Shown here piece after piece: positions 23,005 through 24,735 of a stretch of DNA of 24,735 bases (the first letter of the stretch is position 1; the number at the start of each line of letters is the position of its first letter). Source of the DNA: JAJTZA01 sp041744075 (GTDB taxonomy: Bacteria; Verrucomicrobiota; Verrucomicrobiia; Chthoniobacterales; Terrimicrobiaceae); NCBI GenBank assembly GCA_041744075.1, contig JBGTLQ010000383.1, positions 1 to 24,735 on the forward strand, written 5' to 3'. The translations under genes and the position numbers were made by a program. Under the pieces are notes generated by a model. It ran no database searches and was not told where the DNA came from. It saw nothing but the letters and a program-made list of their open reading frames with translations.

Positions 23005-24339
23005 TCACTGCATGAGAGCTTTCATGTCGTCGCGATAAGAAAAACGCTGAAACGCCCGATCGTTAACCAGATAGAGAAACGAGTCCAGCGGTAGCAGGTT
23101 TTTGCACCGGTTCAGAAGGCGGATCCCCAAGTCAAAATTCTCATGGCGCATCGCAATGTAGGCAGCGGGGAATAACACGCGCACATCATCAGCAGTAGGC
23201 TCCGAAGGTTGAAGCGCCTCCAGGGGCAGGTTTTCAACCTCGATGAGAGCGACCGTCACGTCCACGGCAAGGTGGGAGTCGATCGGGTGCAACCTTGCCT
23301 TGGCCGCCCCAAGCTCCTTCAGCGCTCCTGACTCATCTCCCATGTATCGGAAAAGGGAGCCCAATTCCATGCGAGCTCCCGCATTCATTGGGTCGGCCGC
23401 GATGGCTTTGTCGAGGATTTCGCGCACTCTCAACTGCGGATTCACAAATTGTTTGTCAGGTTCCTCAGCCCGCATCTGGGCCTCGGCAATGGATATCAAG
23501 ACATACGAATCGGAAACCCGTTCGCCCTTATCGATGGATGCATTCGCAAACGCGATGGCTTTTTCGAATTCTCCAGCTTGGATGGCCCCCAACCCGGCGG
23601 CGTAACTCAAAGAAGCCACATCGGGGAACTTTTCTGCCAACTCGGCAAGGGTCACGGCGGCTGCCACGGCATTTCCGGCACGAACCTCAAGGAGTGCTGC
23701 ATCCAATTGCTGCTGGGTCTCGGGAGGAAGCGTGTAAACTTTGCGCGCCTCGATAACCGCCATATCACGTAAGGCCGCCTCCTTGCCCTCGCGCTCCCCG
23801 CGGGATTCGCCCATCCGAAAAAAGGTGAGCGCCACCAAGATGGCCCCCGCGATAATGGCAAATATCGTGGTCGCCCGGCGGCGAAGCCGGGAAAACACTC
23901 GCTTCAGCGAGGGTTTGGCGGGTTTTTTCTTTCTGCGTCTTCGCCCACCCAGAGATTCCCCCTCTTTATCAGAGTCCGGTTCGCCCTCCTCCGATTCTTC
24001 TTCATCGTCCTCAAGCAACTCAGGTCCTTCTTTCTTCAGAAGCTCCACCTCGTCATCCTCCCAAGTCTTCTCGCGAGGTTCTTTCTTCGAGTCAGGGATC
24101 GAGACCGGTGGGGTTGCTTTGACGGCATCCTCTTTCTCACCTGCGGTGTCCTCCTTTTTTGCGGGGGGCTTCAACTTCGCAATCCAATCCTCATCACTTT
24201 TTTTCTCAAGCAGCCGCCGCCGCTTTTTATCATCAGCAGCTTCTCCAGGTTCCTTTTCAGAATCCGATTTGTCCACATGACGTGGCCTGATCTTCGGCGT
24301 CTCCCCAAACTTCTCCGGCTTGTTTTCCTTGTCCGACAT
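23005..24339 (-). CDS. Membrane-anchored TPR protein with a long charged cytoplasmic N-terminus
   Basis: 444 residues in three parts. Residues 1-156 are strongly charged and low in complexity (Lys/Glu/Asp/Ser/Pro), probably disordered, ending in a basic patch ('GGRRRRKKKPAKPSLKRVF'). A single membrane segment follows at about 157-174. By the positive-inside rule the N-terminus is cytoplasmic and residues 175-444 are periplasmic. The periplasmic part is helical and looks like divergent tetratricopeptide repeats ('LSYAAGLGAIQAGEFEKAIA', 'ARMELGSLFRYMGDESGALK', 'YIAMRHENFDLGIRLLNRCK'). Such proteins usually serve as scaffolds; no enzymatic motif is seen. The start has only a weak upstream GAG. 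No named family recognised. Confidence 0.8.
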   Translation of the reverse strand: MSDKENKPEKFGETPKIRPRHVDKSDSEKEPGEAADDKKRRRLLEKKSDEDWIAKLKPPAKKEDTAGEKEDAVKATPPVSIPDSKKEPREKTWEDDEVELLKKEGPELLEDDEEESEEGEPDSDKEGESLGGRRRRKKKPAKPSLKRVFSRLRRRATTIFAIIAGAILVALTFFRMGESRGEREGKEAALRDMAVIEARKVYTLPPETQQQLDAALLEVRAGNAVAAAVTLAELAEKFPDVASLSYAAGLGAIQAGEFEKAIAFANASIDKGERVSDSYVLISIAEAQMRAEEPDKQFVNPQLRVREILDKAIAADPMNAGARMELGSLFRYMGDESGALKELGAAKARLHPIDSHLAVDVTVALIEVENLPLEALQPSEPTADDVRVLFPAAYIAMRHENFDLGIRLLNRCKNLLPLDSFLYLVNDRAFQRFSYRDDMKALMQ

Positions 24340-24450
24340 GCCGCACTCTATATTCAGCTGGCGACCAGATGCAATTCCTGCTTTCCGGCCTGGGACACGG
24401 CCAATTCACGAAGCCGAAGAAACAAGGGAATGCGATAGATAATGGGCAAG

Positions 24451-24718
24451 CCGCCATGGCGGATTTTTTAACGAGTTTTTAACCACTCATTGACACTGAT
24501 CGGGATCGGCCAATGGCCGATCCGCCAATCTGTCAGAAAGGAGCACAGGGGGGTGGCAGCTACGCTGCTCATGAGTTGAGCGTGGCGGAGGTCTCCACAA
24601 GCTTGCTTGCGAGGACCTCCGACACACTCAACCCCGGGATGCCCGCATCCCGCCCTCTGAGCTCCTTCACTCCAATCGACGTTTGCCCTGCAAACATCTG
24701 CCGGGACATTGGCCCGGC
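24451..24718. repeat. Cluster of palindromes in the non-coding right end
   Basis: From the TPR gene start (24339) to the window end no convincing gene is seen. The stretch holds successive inverted repeats: CCGCCATGGCGG (24451-24462, followed by a T-run); arms GGATCGGCC/GGCCGATCC at 24503-24523 within an outer TGACA/TGTCA pair (24491-24535); GCAGC/GCTGC (24556-24568); 19-nt arms at 24575-24593 and 24614-24632 matching at 17 positions; CGGGATGC-CC-GCATCCCG (24635-24652); and GCCGGG/CCCGGC (24700-24718). This may be a structured RNA, a composite repeat or a set of terminators. Confidence 0.55.
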
Positions 24719-24735
24719 ATCCATTGGCCTCCCTC

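Noticed and set aside
1..24735. CRISPR array, tRNA or rRNA genes, transposase, integrase, toxin-antitoxin or phage genes
   Set aside because: None was seen on either strand: no regularly spaced direct repeats, no cloverleaf with the tRNA T-arm consensus, and no recognisable mobile-element protein.

Overview
This 24.7 kb window looks like a chromosomal segment of a Gram-negative bacterium, most likely of the Verrucomicrobiota. That inference rests mainly on one secreted protein (3118-5208). It combines an autotransporter-type beta-strand repeat with a C-terminal 'GDGTTNLLKYAL' motif and a 'VEVSDNLSTW' segment, a pairing I associate with verrucomicrobial exported proteins. An RND pump with a lipoprotein adaptor and a periplasmic TPR protein support a diderm. 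No rRNA or tRNA gene, CRISPR array, transposase or integrase was seen.

Left part (1-12.4 kb). A 5'-truncated CoA-transferase/acetyl-CoA hydrolase gene enters from the left edge on the + strand. After it everything is on the - strand. A medium-chain dehydrogenase and a TetR-type regulator overlap by 4 nt behind a promoter that carries a perfect palindromic operator. Next come the secreted S1-protease-like/beta-strand protein, a 1059-residue NRPS-like protein, ilvD (valine/isoleucine synthesis) and thiC (thiamine pyrimidine synthesis), the last under a clear TPP riboswitch. The NRPS-like gene lies 8 nt behind ilvD. It has condensation, adenylation and thioesterase-like regions, but the key catalytic motif of each is eroded and it has no carrier domain. 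It looks like a pseudo-NRPS kept as an open frame, and it is the most unusual gene here.

Middle and right part (12.5-22.3 kb, all +). A small membrane-anchored protein with a TTG start is followed by a Gfo/Idh/MocA oxidoreductase and an RND efflux pair (lipoprotein adaptor plus AcrB-like pump). A tight housekeeping run follows: hpt, a cell-wall amidase, murI, a Nudix hydrolase and tadA (purine salvage, cell wall, RNA). A single-PAS protein (+) then converges on a membrane-anchored TPR protein (-), with an 84-nt inverted-repeat element between them.

Non-coding signals. A dispersed repeat (core GGTAGGGCGCGGCAGTCCC...) occurs five times at three intergenic sites, twice as inverted pairs. An AATTTC/AAATCTC-type repeat tract has entered the thiC reading frame. 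The last 290 bp hold a dense set of palindromes and no convincing gene. Most starts lack a recognisable Shine-Dalgarno sequence. All functional calls come from reading motifs by eye; no database search was made.
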